The notes under the pieces: model-generated
Seen by the model: only the letters and a program-made list of their open reading frames with translations
Databases searched by the model: none
What the model was told of the DNA's origin: nothing
Assembly: GCA_903813345.2 (NCBI GenBank)
Contig: CAIIXF020000010.1
Coordinates: forward strand, 5,387,169-5,447,168
Length of the DNA stretch: 60,000 nucleotides
Reading direction: 5' to 3'
From: Owenia fusiformis
Taxonomy: Eukaryota; Annelida; Polychaeta; Sabellida; Oweniidae
Part shown: positions 1 through 16,056 of the stretch, piece by piece
Layout: each line of letters starts with the position of its first letter
Numbering within the stretch: the first letter of the stretch is position 1
Made by a program: the position numbers and the translations under genes

Positions 1-268
1 TGAAGAGACAAACATTGAATCGTACACTTCCCCTCCAAATTTGGGACGCATGACATTACAGTGTTTTGTGAAAGTGGAGGCTATCATACCTTGAATTCGT
101 TTAGACTTTTCGGCAAGAAGTCAATGTGACTGGAGTCTTTTAAAGAACGGTCAAAATGAAATAATAATAATTTGGCACAAAGCTAGAAAATATAGTTTAG
201 TTTTAACAAGTTTCTTCGATTTGGAATTTGTTTTGTAAATGAAGTTGCAATTCATATATTTAGCCCCT

Positions 269-347
269 CGCTTTTGTTACATTGACGAAAGTCCGTTATA
301 TATCAATGTATGTTACTTGGACGACTTGCGTCAATGTAACAAAAGCG
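269..347. repeat. Perfect 19-base inverted repeat (hairpin)
   Basis: Positions 269-287 and 329-347 are exact reverse complements, separated by a 41-base loop. The arms contain TTTTGTTACATTGACG and its complement. This could be the core of a small foldback element or a hairpin RNA. It lies upstream of the first recognisable exon, in what is probably intron sequence. Nothing else was recognised in 1-529. Confidence 0.6.
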
Positions 348-529
348 GTGGTCTAAATGCATGCATTACAGCTTTATTAAAAAATCAAATTACCGAGAGC
401 ATTTCTAAAAGCCAAATTTGCTTTTTGCGTTAAGTGATATATTGTGTTGGTAGTGTCAAATAACCAGACTTCCCGGCTTTAATTCATATGCAATTCTATA
501 ATTATGTTATTCATTATCTCACTCAACAG

Positions 530-719
530 AGGCCTTGGCCCTGGTGCGTGTGTCTACGATGATGTGTATGAATACTACCAAGAACCTTTGATGTTAGACG
601 ATACTGATATGGAAGGACAACGGTGGGACATGGATAAACAATGTGAGCTTCACCTCGGTAAAGGCTGGTCATTCTTTCAAGACGAAGGGGATCGCAAATT
701 CGTATATGGAACGAGAAAG
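530..719 (+). CDS. ADAMTS-like exon: protease end and disintegrin-like start
   Basis: The acceptor is CACTCAACAG and the donor is AAG|GTATTC. The exon enters after two bases of a codon and ends in phase 0. The peptide runs [11 protein letters not shown] ... [18 protein letters not shown] and matches the ADAMTS junction where the catalytic domain passes into the disintegrin-like domain. Confidence 0.8.
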
Positions 720-3700
720 GTATTCAGTCGTTTGTTGTTCAATTTTGTGAAATTGAATTTAGTAACTCATCCTTTTCAAGCATAAAATACTAAGGTGGTT
801 GCAACTGAACACAAAAAGAATGATGAAAATACAATGGACTAGAGATTCCATCTGGAGTATAATAAACACATTACACCCGATTATTATCCTGTGGGACCTG
901 GTCTAAAAGTGTTCTTGATCGCGGGCCGTAGTGACAAGCATAGCATAATGGATATTATTACCACCTTACCGGTGTCAAAGAAATGATGGTCCCCCAGGGA
1001 TTATGGTCCCCTTTCTTAACGGCCCTTACTGGCCCTGATTGCGTATAAGATAACGAGGGAAATAGTTGTATTTAGGTCACCATATAAATCAGTGTAGAGT
1101 AGGACCATAATTCGAAAGGACCTCCTGCCCTTTTACACCTGGCCAGTTCTAGGAGTTTTAGTGCAAGTTAAGAAGGCATCCATTTTACTATATCGACCTG
1201 AGCAATATGTGACGTCATAGAGGCGGTCAATATTGCCGGTCAAGAATGTCATTAATGACCGGCAATTTTCCCCGAGAAATTAGATATCGTTCAGTGCGTA
1301 AGATTTTCTTGCTGTTTCATCCTGGTCATTTCTGCCTTCGGTTCTCTTTCCAATATTTCACTATATTGCCCTGGAGTTATCGTCACATTTTGTTCATTTT
1401 ACACACCTTCTCAACTGTAATAGCATAAGTTGGATATACTTTCTATTGAAACTTTATTTACATCATCATACTCACAGATTCTGCTCCACTAGACTTTTAT
1501 TTCTTTGGGGACCTTAATTGAGTTAATCATGCTCAAAACAGCTGCATTTTCAAAATTTTAACAACGATAAGCAGGCCATGTGGTTGAAACAGAAGAGGCG
1601 TCATGCTGTTTGAAGGGAATCTCCAGAAGAAAGGATTTGGGAAGTTGTATAAAGAGTGGTTGATAAGGCACCAACAGATAATAGACAACCAGGGGAATTA
1701 ATTTGAGGAGTGACTTTAGCTATACACGTGTATGATATCATTAACTTATGTGCCAAAAAGCTAAACCAATACAATTAAAACACTGCTTTTACAGTTGTGA
1801 GGGTGTGTAAAATGAACAGCTATGAGGCCGAAATTGATGTCACTTATCATTCCTCAATGTTTGCTTAATAAGTGCTCCAAATTTGACAAAAAAACGTTGC
1901 TTTATATCTCCCTCAAAAATTCTAATGACATCTGGAACACCCTTATATATGATATATATACTGTATATAATTTGATCGCCGATTTCAAAAGAATAAATAA
2001 AATGGATGGTAGGTAGACTGATTAGACATTTACATATCTTTCAAAAATTATGAATTAACTGTAACTTTAAAATATGTAATTAGTTGACTCCTTCCTGTAA
2101 GCTTTGATCACCATTCTCAGGGAGGGCTTGTCTTGTCAAGACCTACAAGATTTGCTTGTGGGCAACATAATCTTGGTCCTCGGGCCAAGAATTCACTATG
2201 TTGCCCTTTGAAATATTGCTATATTCTTCGACTGAAACGTGAAATATAATTACTTTAGCCTATCGTTTATATTTTCCTAGAATATATGTTCATCTCGAAC
2301 TCAACACTGTATCAACCTATCGACCTACGAAATTAAGAAAGTGGAAAATATGCTGACTCTTCAAGGAACTTGGTGTGGAGGAAAAAAGGTATGATAATCA
2401 ATGCAACATTTTATTGAACCCGATTGAAAAACAACCTGTTTTGGTCTAGTGACACACATATTGATTCACAGAGTTTAAAAGTTAATTTCCCAAGTCTTTG
2501 TCCATCGAATTTAGTTTTCGTTTATAGAACCCTGTTAACCAAATCATTTATTTTTGGTTTACATGTGTTAACAATTTAAAAGCAATTAAGTATTTCCATG
2601 GGCCTCTATGAGAAAGACAAGGGTACTTTAAAATAATGAACTCGCTCAATTTTTAACCTCCTTGAATTATCTGTTTTGTATTAGGTAGGAAATGTGTGAA
2701 CTATTTGAGTGACCAAATTGAATAAATGTAAAAATATTTCAAGATGATGACGAAAAGTATCGATTTTAACAATTCATCTTTTCAGCCACGCCCATTTTAC
2801 ACAGTTTGTAAGATTTAATTCAAGTATTGAACCATAAACAAATTTTCCTAAATCATATTTTTTAGTGACATACCTCCGATAAAAGGCGCAAAATAAGGGA
2901 GCATCTCAAAAAGTTCAGCATTAGGCTTACTATCTGTAATTGAACAGTTAATCTGTGACCCCCTCCCTCTCCCTCATAACTGTATTTAAGAAATGTTGAT
3001 ATGCGTTATTGCGTTAAGTCACACTATATCTAACACAATATGTAATGACATGTCGCAAAAAGGTCGCGCACGCATTGTTACACATTTTCGCTTTTTAACA
3101 CCACAGAATGTGACGTTTTTTGAGAAAAATGTACACATATGGAAATCCTTTCGTCCTCCACATTTGCCTCTATATCTCAAAATATCTATGGCGAATAACT
3201 CTGATATCGTATATGTATTAACAATGGGATGGGAGCATCATAAAACACGAATCAATTGATATTTTAGGTGAAATAAATATACGTGTTGCTGTGCTTGAAA
3301 ATAGGCGAATGGCGTAAAGCCCTATTTTTATGAATTTTGAAAATCTTTCGTCCTCCACTTTTCCACATACAACAGAAAACACATACTTTTGCGAACAAAA
3401 TCAACCATTTATTAATAAACTAGAGTTTAAGAGCAAAATAATCATGTATGATTTATTAAAAATTGATCTCGTATTTTTTGTTTAATGTACACCTGAAAAG
3501 TTTAAGGTAACAAAAAATGAGCGAAAAAGGTCGCTGTCAACAGATTCTATTTTTCAAACTCTATGACGTCACAATATGGGACGCTTACTAAAATTCATCC
3601 TTTGAAATAAAACTTCCATCTACTTTTATCAAGACGAAAAATAAGTATAATAGTCAAATATCTTTTTTTAAAAGAACGCGCAAGAATCGTGAACGGAGTG

Positions 3701-6700
3701 TAGTTGATCTAAAAACTTCATCGAAACAGCTTTAAAATGATATATAACTTTAATTAGAATATTATCTTATAGTCCGGGGAATCACATTGCACAAAATTTG
3801 TCCAATATTTCACTGCGCATGCGCAGAACCATTACTTCCGGTTTTCCAAAGCCTATGGGATTTATAATGGAGACATTTTTCGAACGCTTACTGTGCGAAT
3901 GATATTGATTTGCCACCTTAGTCATCTCAGGTTTCTATAACTAGACATCAACCTTTACTGATTTAACATGTTTTAAGCAATGTACACATGCACACTTTTC
4001 GGCCAATTTGTTTTGAAAAAAATCATGAGGAATTCATGCATGACTCCATTGAAATCCATTAGAAATGGCGTCAAAATGGTGAAATGAGGATATTCAACGG
4101 TCTGGTAGAGGTACTTAAAATCATATGGTATCTTAGTCATCTCAGGTTTCTGTAACTTTGAAGGTAGATCTATCCTCATACCTTTAACTTTTCGGCCAAT
4201 TTCAAACAAAATATGATAACTTTTGGTGATATAACTGGTTCATTACATTGGAATGACGTCAAAATAAAATAAGACAATCTCAGTTTCTATGGCACTGACG
4301 TCATGACGTCAGATTTATCTTAAGATCTCAAAGATGACGTCATGTTTAATCAATGAATGACATCTATCGGCTATTCGACCAATTCTGTGCAATGCAAAGT
4401 TACATTCACGCGATACCCTTAAAAAACAAATGCGCCACCTTTTTGCGACACGTCAATACAGTCGATTTTTCATAATTATTCCAATCTGTATTTTTTGTCT
4501 CATGTATTGTATCTAACTGTAGAATCCGGAGTGTATATCCAACATTTTCACTAATTTCAATTCTGGGAACGATGTAAGAAAGCTAACTTTTAAGGCTAAT
4601 GACCCCCGCCCTTACTGTTCAAATACAGTTAATTTTCCGACATCGACATCGATGTTTTGAAACGCTCCCTAAAATAACGTCTTTCTTTTGACCCTCTTCT
4701 GCTCAATATGTAATTTATGAAGCACATAATAGAGCACCTAATGAGGTTCGAAAACATGACTAACAGAACTAAAATACATGTTCAATCTTGTATCAAAATA
4801 GTGATGAGCAGAAATTGAGAAACGACATATTTTCATATAGCTGACTAAATCGATTACATAAGACCCAGTGGCACTGATTAATTAGACAAGTGGACAATTC
4901 ATAAGTAGGCCAGATGTTTCAAGATGAAACTCCTATCACACTTTTAATGGAGTATTGGAATTGGAACCCCAAAATATGTCACTTATTTTCATAAAGAAAC
5001 ATACTAAATCTATGTAACTTTAGTTTGCTCAGTTTAGAGCAACTACATTATATTTTGAATCTCATGAAAGTGGTGCAGAGGTGGTGTTGGTTGCATCGCC
5101 TGGGATAAGGACCCAAGCCATATCGCTTCTAACCTTGGACATCCTATGGTAGTCCCTGGAAGTTGGGGATCATGGGGCCCATGGAGTGGCTGTTCACATA
5201 CATGTGGTGGCGGAATCATGAAGCGATTGAGAAAATGCGATTCGCCAAAGTGAGTAGCCTTGAATTCACTGGTGTAAAAATGTTGCTTTGAATAATTTTC
5301 TGATTAATTTATCCCGATTCGGGAACAAATGTAAAACTGATTACTTCATATCCTGCCAACATTTTTTGAAATCCAGGCATTTTCGAAAAGGTTATATCGA
5401 AAAAAATATGAACGTTTTTGCCCCACCCTGTAATATCATACTCGTTTCCCAGATTGATTTTCAATCATGAACACATCATGCTTTGGAAATCCAAGATGCT
5501 GTAATATGAGAACAATGAAAATCTTCCATGGCCTTTTTAATAGGTTAATTATTTTTATTTGCATAGTTTATTATATAAGTTTATACAATGATATTCCCCT
5601 TCAAGAAAGATTATGCATGTGTCAACAAGGGGTCGAAGATGAAATGCATATCCTCATTGACTGTGATCTTCATACTTATGCACGAAGGGATTTTATTGAA
5701 CTTTGCAAAAATGAAATAACTGACTTTAATACATTATCTAGTCTAGCTAAATACTGCTCAATTATGAACAATTCTATTTTACAAAGACCATTGGCAAAAA
5801 CTATACATAAAATAATGTGCAATAGAAGAGAATATGATATTTAAAACTTTTACATCTGAGCATACTTTTGATATATTTTTACATTGCTTTCTTGAGTCTC
5901 TCATACGCCGAAGCCGGCGGGACTGTTAATTATTGTATGTTATTTTAGTATGTATATTGTTAACTACAGTGTGAGACTTTAATAAATATTTTACTAACTA
6001 ACTAACTAACTAACTATAATATGTATGTGTATATATATAATAATAATATTTAACCAAACATGTAATGCCTTTTTAATAAACCAATTCCAATTAAGTGGCA
6101 TGTTTCCTTATTTTCCAGACCAAAGAACACTAAATGTGATGGGGATTACTTTGAAGCCAAACTTTGTCAAACAGCGGTAAATACTGTATATATATATATA
6201 TTCTATGCACAATCTTATCTTCTTTTAATGTTTTTTTGCCCAAAATATAATCAGTCTCTCTCCTTTTTTAAAAGTTAATTTCAAATTCCAGTTTTCCATT
6301 TATATTTCGAAAAAGTTACCTGGTTCAGGGATGGAGGGGGAGTTGTTTGTAGAATAAATCGGGGGAGTTTTTCAAACATTCGCTTATGTTTTACAAAAAT
6401 AACATCAATACACTTTAAAACATTTTATTGACTTTAAGATTGACCCTAAATCGCCAAAAATATTTCTCATTTTCAAGGATTATCTATGGATTAACACCCA
6501 GGTATTTTTATTATTTTTTTTAACTTCAGAGGACTGGGAATCGTTGATCATATTCACTTTTGAATAATAAATGCTGTTTTTAATAGGTTTCATGTATACC
6601 AATAATTTCTAAAATTGTGTAATCCAATGGTACATGCAGTTCCAAGCAGATTTTGAGATAACAGGAAAGTAATTTTTTAATACAGTACACCTTATTGGTG

Positions 6701-9700
6701 TTGTTTTGGTTTATATCGCAAGTCAATAACATGTTTTGAAGTGTATTGATGTTTTTTAGATGAAATTATAAGCGAAATGCATGAAAAACTCCCTGGTTCA
6801 TTCTACATTCAACCCCCCCCCCCCCTCCTTTCCCATCATATTAATAGGGGACGGCTAGTCATATGATATTGTATTCCTTATTCCATTGATTTCCGTATAT
6901 TAGGATTGCCAAAATGGACCAACAACAGTTGACGAATTGGAACAACACGTCGTAGATATAGGGACGAAAATATGCAATAAATACCCTACAGATTTAAAAG
7001 GAAACACCATATTTGCCGAGTATTTGTGGGCTGGATTCGGTGGGAAACGAACCAAATTTAATGACGGACATCGTGAAGGTACGGGTTAAGGTTGTTTCCC
7101 TTCGAGTTCAAAACGTATTCGAGAAAATGACTAGTGTCTATGCATCCGCATAAAATACTTTGAAGTCTTTTTGAAAAATAAGATTTTATGATGTTGCATA
7201 TTTGTAATGTTTAAATAAATGCTTAACCTACTTTTTATATTGAAAGTATTCTCAAAATGTACTTATATATTAAACGGACTGTCTACTTAGTGAGCATTTG
7301 CTGACGTACCGACATATGTCGTCACTGACGATGGGCCAGATAGAGAACCGACATTTTGTTGGTACGGAAGTGGCCCCTACGTAGATTTTCTAGAGAGCCG
7401 AACTTTTCAAATATAATTCAAGTACTTTTTCTTGTCTATTATGTCTGTAACACTGTTGGTCTAGTGGTTACCGGCAAGATTATCAAAGGCCCAAATTGTA
7501 ACTCGTAGATGGTGCGTTTCAGTAGTCTTTTTGGTGGGGAACATTGTGGGTCTAGACTACACTTTTTACGGTTTTGAAATCATAGAGTTCTTTTTATTTC
7601 TTTATTTATTTAATTTTTTATTTCAGAGAAGAAAAAACATGTTAAAGCAATTGCAAAAAAAACAAATCTTTTCTAGGTTCTGAACAAATTTCCAGTATAT
7701 TATTTTATTAATATTTGACTGAGTAAGAAACTTTTTTTACATGTGCTTTGTTTCTTTCATAATCAGTGATATTCTGATTATTCTCCATGACGTCTCTTAG
7801 CCAAGATTTTGGAATAGTGTTTTTTTAGACTCAAATAGTCTAAAAAATTAATATTAGTGTGGAATTTGTCATTGAATTCTAATAGCGTTAGAAGTCTTTT
7901 TGAACTTTGAAATACATATTGTAGTACATTAACTTCATTGTTAACCTTTGTATTTTGTAATATATACAGCTTACTTTTAATTTTCAACTGTAGAATTCCA
8001 TATAAATGAAGTAAACAGTTTTTATTCTTTTATTTTGAGGGGGAGGGGACGGAAGAGGGAGCAATGTCTATGAAGTAAAACAACTTTTCATAAATTCTTG
8101 TATTTGAAAAATGAACTCAGTAACTTAGTAAGTAACTGGATCTTACATCTCTGAAGAATTGAAAATGGGGAAATTTGGAGTTATATGACTTAAAGTCAAT
8201 TCACATCTCTTATTATCTCTTATATACATATTGCTCCCCCTCCGTCCCATTTTAATTATTTTCGACTATTTTTGTATAATGTTTGGAAACTTATTCTATA
8301 AAGTCAGCAATGATATTAATTTAGTTATGATAATGTTACTTACAAGTTTTTATCATAGGTCGTGTAGACTATTATTGCGTGATTTACAGCAAAAACATTG
8401 ACTTGTGCACATTTGTGGTCTTGCACCATTTTTTATAGATCCCATATCTTAGAAGCCTATCGTCGGTTCAAAAAGATGTTTTATCATATGGTTTGTCTAT
8501 TCATTCAGGAATTCAATTTTAAACTATTTTTTTGAAAAAATAAATCTTTTGAATGTTCCAGCAGAAATTGACTCCGCCAACCCTCAATCCCATTTTCACC
8601 GGGCGTGAAACCAAGGGTATGGAAAGAAGTGAGAAACCCTAGTCCAAGGATGCCTACATCGTATAATGTAATTTGCCGCATGCCCATATCCTATATCTTT
8701 ATACTATCATAATATTCTACCTAAAGGTGGTTGTTTGCCTGGAGTAAATGGCCTTGCTTATACTGGGAATAAAAGCAGGACATGGGGAAATGAAGAATGT
8801 GCTCGATGGGACAGTTTTGATAACTGGAAAAATCAAGATTGGCGTTTTCCTTACGATGCAAATGTCTCAGCAGCCGAGAACCACTGCAGGTAGCTATGAA
8901 TTATTGTTATGATTATGCCAGGTATGATTTTAATTCGTTAAAATAAATGCATTCAAACCATGAAAGGTCAACATTATTTTATCTTTTACTTTTATCAGTG
9001 TTGATGTCCTATTTGTGAATTGTACATCTTTAGATATATGTTAAGTAAACTGGCAGTTTATCAGTGATGATTGGATATTGTAGTGAGATGTATACTGTAT
9101 AAGTGGTAATTTTGCCTAATCATTTAATTTGCCTATTTCCTAATTTTTGCCAGAAAATTAAATGTCGGAAATATTGTCTTTATAATGTTATCCAATGGGA
9201 GGTTTCTTGTCATTAGGAAAATTAAAATTAGGAAAATGATGGAATTTGACCATTCGGAAAATTAACCACTCGGATTAAATACCACTACAGTATGAGAAGT
9301 TTCGCTCAACATATAGGCTTCATCTAAAACAATAAAGCATTGAGAGGATTTGTACATATAACGTCAGTCTGTATGTAAATGGCATACTACAATATGTTTT
9401 TTGGATATGAATTGGTTTATATGTCTTCATATGGCGTGTTCAATTCGATAATATTTAACAGATAAGAGTGTCATCATTGAACGTTATTGAAATTCGGTAG
9501 ACCGACTCCATCCCATGTGTTTATTTCTCCCCTCCTTTACCACTGTCTCAATTTGCACTCTAGGTCGGCCATTTATATCTATCATTCCACTTATATTTCC
9601 ATTTACTAGACTATACTTCTGAAACTTAAGGTTATAGCTATAAAATAATTTTGTTGACACAAAATGAATGGAACCCATAAATGTTCTTGTTTTTACTATA

Positions 9701-10617
9701 ACCGATAAGATAAATGTTTCACTTTTCATTCATAACAAGCTAAGGTGATGACAAATACGTAAGTCCTCAAGTTTTGGTCTTGTCATTCGAATTGTCCGTC
9801 TTTTATGGCCGTTCAAAAATGTCTCCGATATGACCACCTCGACGTCGCAGCCACTCCTGAATGCGATGCGCGAAGTTGTCAATTTCGTGAACACGCTACT
9901 CTTGGGATAGCTTTGATATTTGCGGTGATTTCTGATTTCGGGTGTCTGATTGTGTGTACGCAAAATTGCCAATAGCCATTTTGGGTCACCCTGTATTTTC
10001 CATTTAGATACATGCAAGAAAGACACACTATATTTCGTATATGTATAGCCTATGGCAATTCATAGATATATTGTTCTCAGAAATTATCTCAAATCAGATT
10101 CTGTTGAAAAAGTATATCCTATTCATTGAACTGACCGTAATTATGTTAGACATAGATTAGTGATATTTTCAAATGTAAAACAAGATGTACGTGTTAAAAA
10201 TGTATTTTACTTAGATTGTGTCTCGTAATTCAATGTTTTAGAAATCCCCTTGGACGTGGGAGTCTATGGGGACTTGCGAGGTGTTTAAACAAGAAAGAAA
10301 AATTAATACCATGCTGGATACCACAATGTGGGGGTAAGCTTCATATTTCTGATTCATTCCAATTCATGCAGTTGATTTATGATTTATCTTTATTTCTGTA
10401 CGTGTGTGATAATTTTTGATGAATTCAAATTGCTTCGCTGATGGTGTGATATATCTTTACAGGAGATGAGCTTTGTGACGTAAACTGTAACACCAATTAC
10501 CGTCGGCGTTGGAGAGCTGCCTTATTCCCCGATGGAACCCCGTGTGGTTTCAATAAAGAGAAAGGAATCAAATCAGTGTGTGTGGAAGGACTTTGCCGCA
10601 AATTGACAGTAATATAA
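530..10617 (+). CDS. ADAMTS-like metalloprotease gene, 3' part, with a kringle domain
   Basis: Eight exons join in phase: 530-719, 2281-2388, 5071-5249, 6119-6176, 6904-7078, 8727-8889, 10242-10333 and 10463-10617 (1120 bases, about 373 residues to TAA). The order is the end of the metalloprotease and the disintegrin-like region ([27 protein letters not shown]), one TSP1 repeat ([17 protein letters not shown]), the first half of an ADAMTS cysteine-rich module, a kringle ([17 protein letters not shown] ... ENHCRNP ... CWIPQC), and the second half of the module (FPDGTPCG ... VCVEGLCR). By family these are secreted extracellular-matrix proteases. The signal peptide, prodomain and the HExxH zinc site must lie before position 1. 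The protein stops just after the cysteine-rich module, so the usual spacer domain and further TSP1 repeats are absent. An AATAAA follows the stop. The family call is secure; the enzyme substrate is unknown. Confidence 0.88.
720..2280. other. Intron sequence with a dispersed repeat
   Basis: No coding content was recognised. Positions about 965-1015 (ACCGGTGTCAAAGAAATGAT then ATTATGGTCCCC) recur with a few changes at 27825-27872, so this is a copy of a dispersed repeat. The rest is AT-rich unique-looking sequence. Confidence 0.5.
2281..2388 (+). CDS. ADAMTS-like exon: disintegrin-like region
   Basis: The exon has 108 bases, phase 0 at both ends. The acceptor is TATTTTCCTAG and the donor is AAAAAG|GTATGA. 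It encodes [14 protein letters not shown] ... [10 protein letters not shown]. The GTWCG motif is typical of ADAMTS and continues directly into WC at the start of the next exon. Confidence 0.8.
2894..4672. mobile_element. Possible degenerate DNA transposon with imperfect inverted ends
   Basis: Inside the second visible intron, AAGGGAGCATCTCAAAA near 2895-2911 is matched in inverse orientation by TTTTGAAACGCTCCCT at 4655-4670. Further in, TGTCGCAAAAAGGT (3051-3064) faces ACCTTTTTGCGACA (4437-4450). No transposase reading frame is visible. The interior holds several TGACGTCA-type sites. Confidence 0.45.
4295..4312. promoter_or_regulatory. 18-base palindrome of two TGACGTCA sites
   Basis: CTGACGTCATGACGTCAG is a perfect palindrome containing two overlapping CRE-type (CREB/ATF) octamers. 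More TGACGTC sites lie nearby at about 3563, 4253 and 4336. No adjacent promoter is known, so function is only inferred. Confidence 0.4.
5071..5249 (+). CDS. ADAMTS-like exon: WCRGG motif and TSP1 repeat
   Basis: The acceptor is CTCATGAAAG, chosen because it alone keeps phase 0 and restores WCRGGVGC after GTWCGGKK. Two later AG dinucleotides break the frame. The exon carries [19 protein letters not shown], the tryptophan-rich start of a thrombospondin type 1 repeat. The donor is CCAAA|GTGAGT. Confidence 0.85.
5341..5433 (-). mobile_element. Fragment of a DNA transposon end
   Basis: On the minus strand this begins TTACAGGGTGGGGCAAAAAC. Similar CAGGGTGnnCC-AAAA starts occur at 9976-9995 (minus), 26484 and 27223 (plus). 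This is a typical style for Tc1/mariner-like or related element termini. The matching far end was not found. Confidence 0.4.
5555..6016 (+). mobile_element. 5'-truncated non-LTR retrotransposon (LINE) 3' end
   Basis: The frame to 5844 encodes [20 protein letters not shown] ... [12 protein letters not shown] and then TAA. This is the C-terminal cysteine-histidine segment that follows reverse transcriptase in many LINEs (ERxCxxC...EDExHxL..C). A short 3' UTR with CGCCGAAGCCGGCGGGACTG follows, then a TAAC/ACTA tetranucleotide tail at about 5993-6015. The insertion sits in an intron in the sense orientation. Its left edge is uncertain, and it is far too short to be active. Confidence 0.75.
6119..6176 (+). 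CDS. ADAMTS-like exon: end of TSP1 repeat
   Basis: This 58-base exon has acceptor TATTTTCCAG and donor GCG|GTAAAT. It encodes [19 protein letters not shown], supplying the last TSP1 cysteines. Confidence 0.8.
6325..6835. mobile_element. Foldback element with arms of about 100 bases
   Basis: Positions about 6335-6432 and 6719-6832 are inverted copies. Shared blocks include AACATCAATACACTT, CGCTTAT, TTATTGACTT and GGGAGTTTTTCA. The right end has a run of 14 C. There is no ORF, so it is MITE-like. Confidence 0.65.
6904..7078 (+). CDS. ADAMTS-like exon: first half of cysteine-rich module
   Basis: The exon follows ATATTAG and ends GAAG|GTACGG in phase 1. It encodes [14 protein letters not shown] ... 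KICNKYPTD ... [14 protein letters not shown]. By position and pattern it is the start of the ADAMTS cysteine-rich domain, although it is divergent. Confidence 0.75.
7440..7520 (+). repeat. tRNA-like A-box fragment (possible SINE piece)
   Basis: TTGGTCTAGTGGTTACCGGC resembles the D-arm and A-box of a Glu/Asp-type tRNA. No B-box or acceptor stem follows, so it is not a tRNA gene. It could be a decayed SINE head. Confidence 0.3.
8035..8255. repeat. Small MITE-like inverted repeat
   Basis: GGACGGAAGAGGGAGCAAT near 8048-8066 is matched inversely by ATTGCTCCCCCTCCGTCC near 8230-8247. The interior has no ORF. The rest of the 7079-8726 intron is AT-rich with nothing recognised. Confidence 0.4.
8727..8889 (+). 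CDS. Kringle domain exon 1
   Basis: The acceptor is TACCTAAAG and the donor is TGCAG|GTAGCT. It encodes [20 protein letters not shown] and ends ENHCR. The YTG, TWG..C..W and HCRNP signatures are those of a kringle. Kringles usually bind protein or lipid ligands and have no catalytic activity. Confidence 0.85.
9085..9295. repeat. MITE-like imperfect inverted repeat
   Basis: TACTGTATAAGTGGTAATTTT on the left is echoed inversely by the AAAATTAACCACT and ACCACTACAGTA blocks on the right. Inner blocks of CCTAATTTT and AAAATTAGG also face each other. No ORF. Confidence 0.35.
10242..10333 (+). CDS. Kringle domain exon 2
   Basis: The acceptor is ATGTTTTAG and the donor is GGGG|GTAAGC. The AG|A junction rebuilds HCRNP. 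The exon encodes [14 protein letters not shown] ... IPCWIPQCG, the closing W...C and IPxC of a kringle. Confidence 0.85.
10463..10617 (+). CDS. ADAMTS-like terminal exon: second half of cysteine-rich module
   Basis: The acceptor is TCTTTACAG. It encodes [13 protein letters not shown] ... FPDGTPCG ... [13 protein letters not shown] followed by TAA. C.V.C, DGTPCG and VCVEGLC are the hallmark end of the ADAMTS cysteine-rich domain. The chain stops eight residues after the last signature cysteine's flank, with no spacer domain. Confidence 0.85.
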
Positions 10618-11302
10618 TGACAAAACTGGATTAATGAAAATGCCTTGTAAAGCATAGTTGAATAAAAGAACCATTGATTCGTTTCAAAATACTTCTATGT
10701 TTTTCTTTGATAGGTGAATTATTAACATAACTACTTAAATCTGCAACCTTATTTGGTAATGCATCTTTTAGATTACTCGCCAACTTAGAAAAATAAGCTG
10801 GATAGTGTTTGAAATGTCACAGTTCCGCGGAGACCAACTTTCAAATTGCTTCAAATTGACCAATTTTTCAAAATCTGACCTTAGATGTGAGATTTGGTTG
10901 ACCTTCGATAGGTCAGAAAGCGGATTTTTAAAACTGACCTTTTTATTCAAATTAGGTCAGCTTAATTACAAAAGATCTACTGAGGTCTAAAATGTAAATT
11001 TTTAAGGTCAAGGTCATCAAAGAAGGTCAGTGTTTTTAACAACAAATCAACCGTTCAGGGTGTGCATTCCTCTAAAGGTCCTACAAATATTAGATGTAAA
11101 CTATTTAGTAAAATGTGATACTAAATCGGAGTGGTAAACCTACCTCGACTTTGACATGTTTGTTGTCTGGAAATGAACTAGTTGATATCAAGGACGTCTA
11201 TCTCTTGAAATAAAAGTTTAAGAAAAATGTGTATGTCCAGAAATATTGATCATTATTATTCAACAACTGTATAAATCAAAGCAAATCGTCTATCATATCT
11301 TA
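10618..11302. repeat. Convergent intergenic gap holding a diverged AGGTCA-rich repeat
   Basis: This gap separates the ends of two convergent genes. About 10805-11100 is a diverged single copy of the repeat found three times at 51241-56388. It keeps the blocks TTGCTTCAAATTGACCAA, AAGATCTACTGAGGTCTAAA, AAGGTCAAGGTCATCAAA and CCTCTAAAGG. No gene was seen. Confidence 0.6.
10661..10666 (+). promoter_or_regulatory. Polyadenylation signal of the ADAMTS-like gene
   Basis: An AATAAA hexamer lies 44 bases after the TAA stop, supporting 10463-10617 as the last exon. Confidence 0.7.

Positions 11303-16056
<4,754 letters not shown>

Noticed and set aside
5071-5082. Other acceptors (GTGCAG or CAGAG) for ADAMTS-like exon 3
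   Set aside because: Both break the phase set by the previous exon and lose the WCRGG motif. The AAAG acceptor keeps both.
9484-10026. Two adjacent minus-strand frames (81 and 98 codons) as a transposase
   Set aside because: They begin near an ACAGGGTGACCCAAAATGG transposon-type end, but no transposase motif is visible. They are probably chance frames in a non-coding element.
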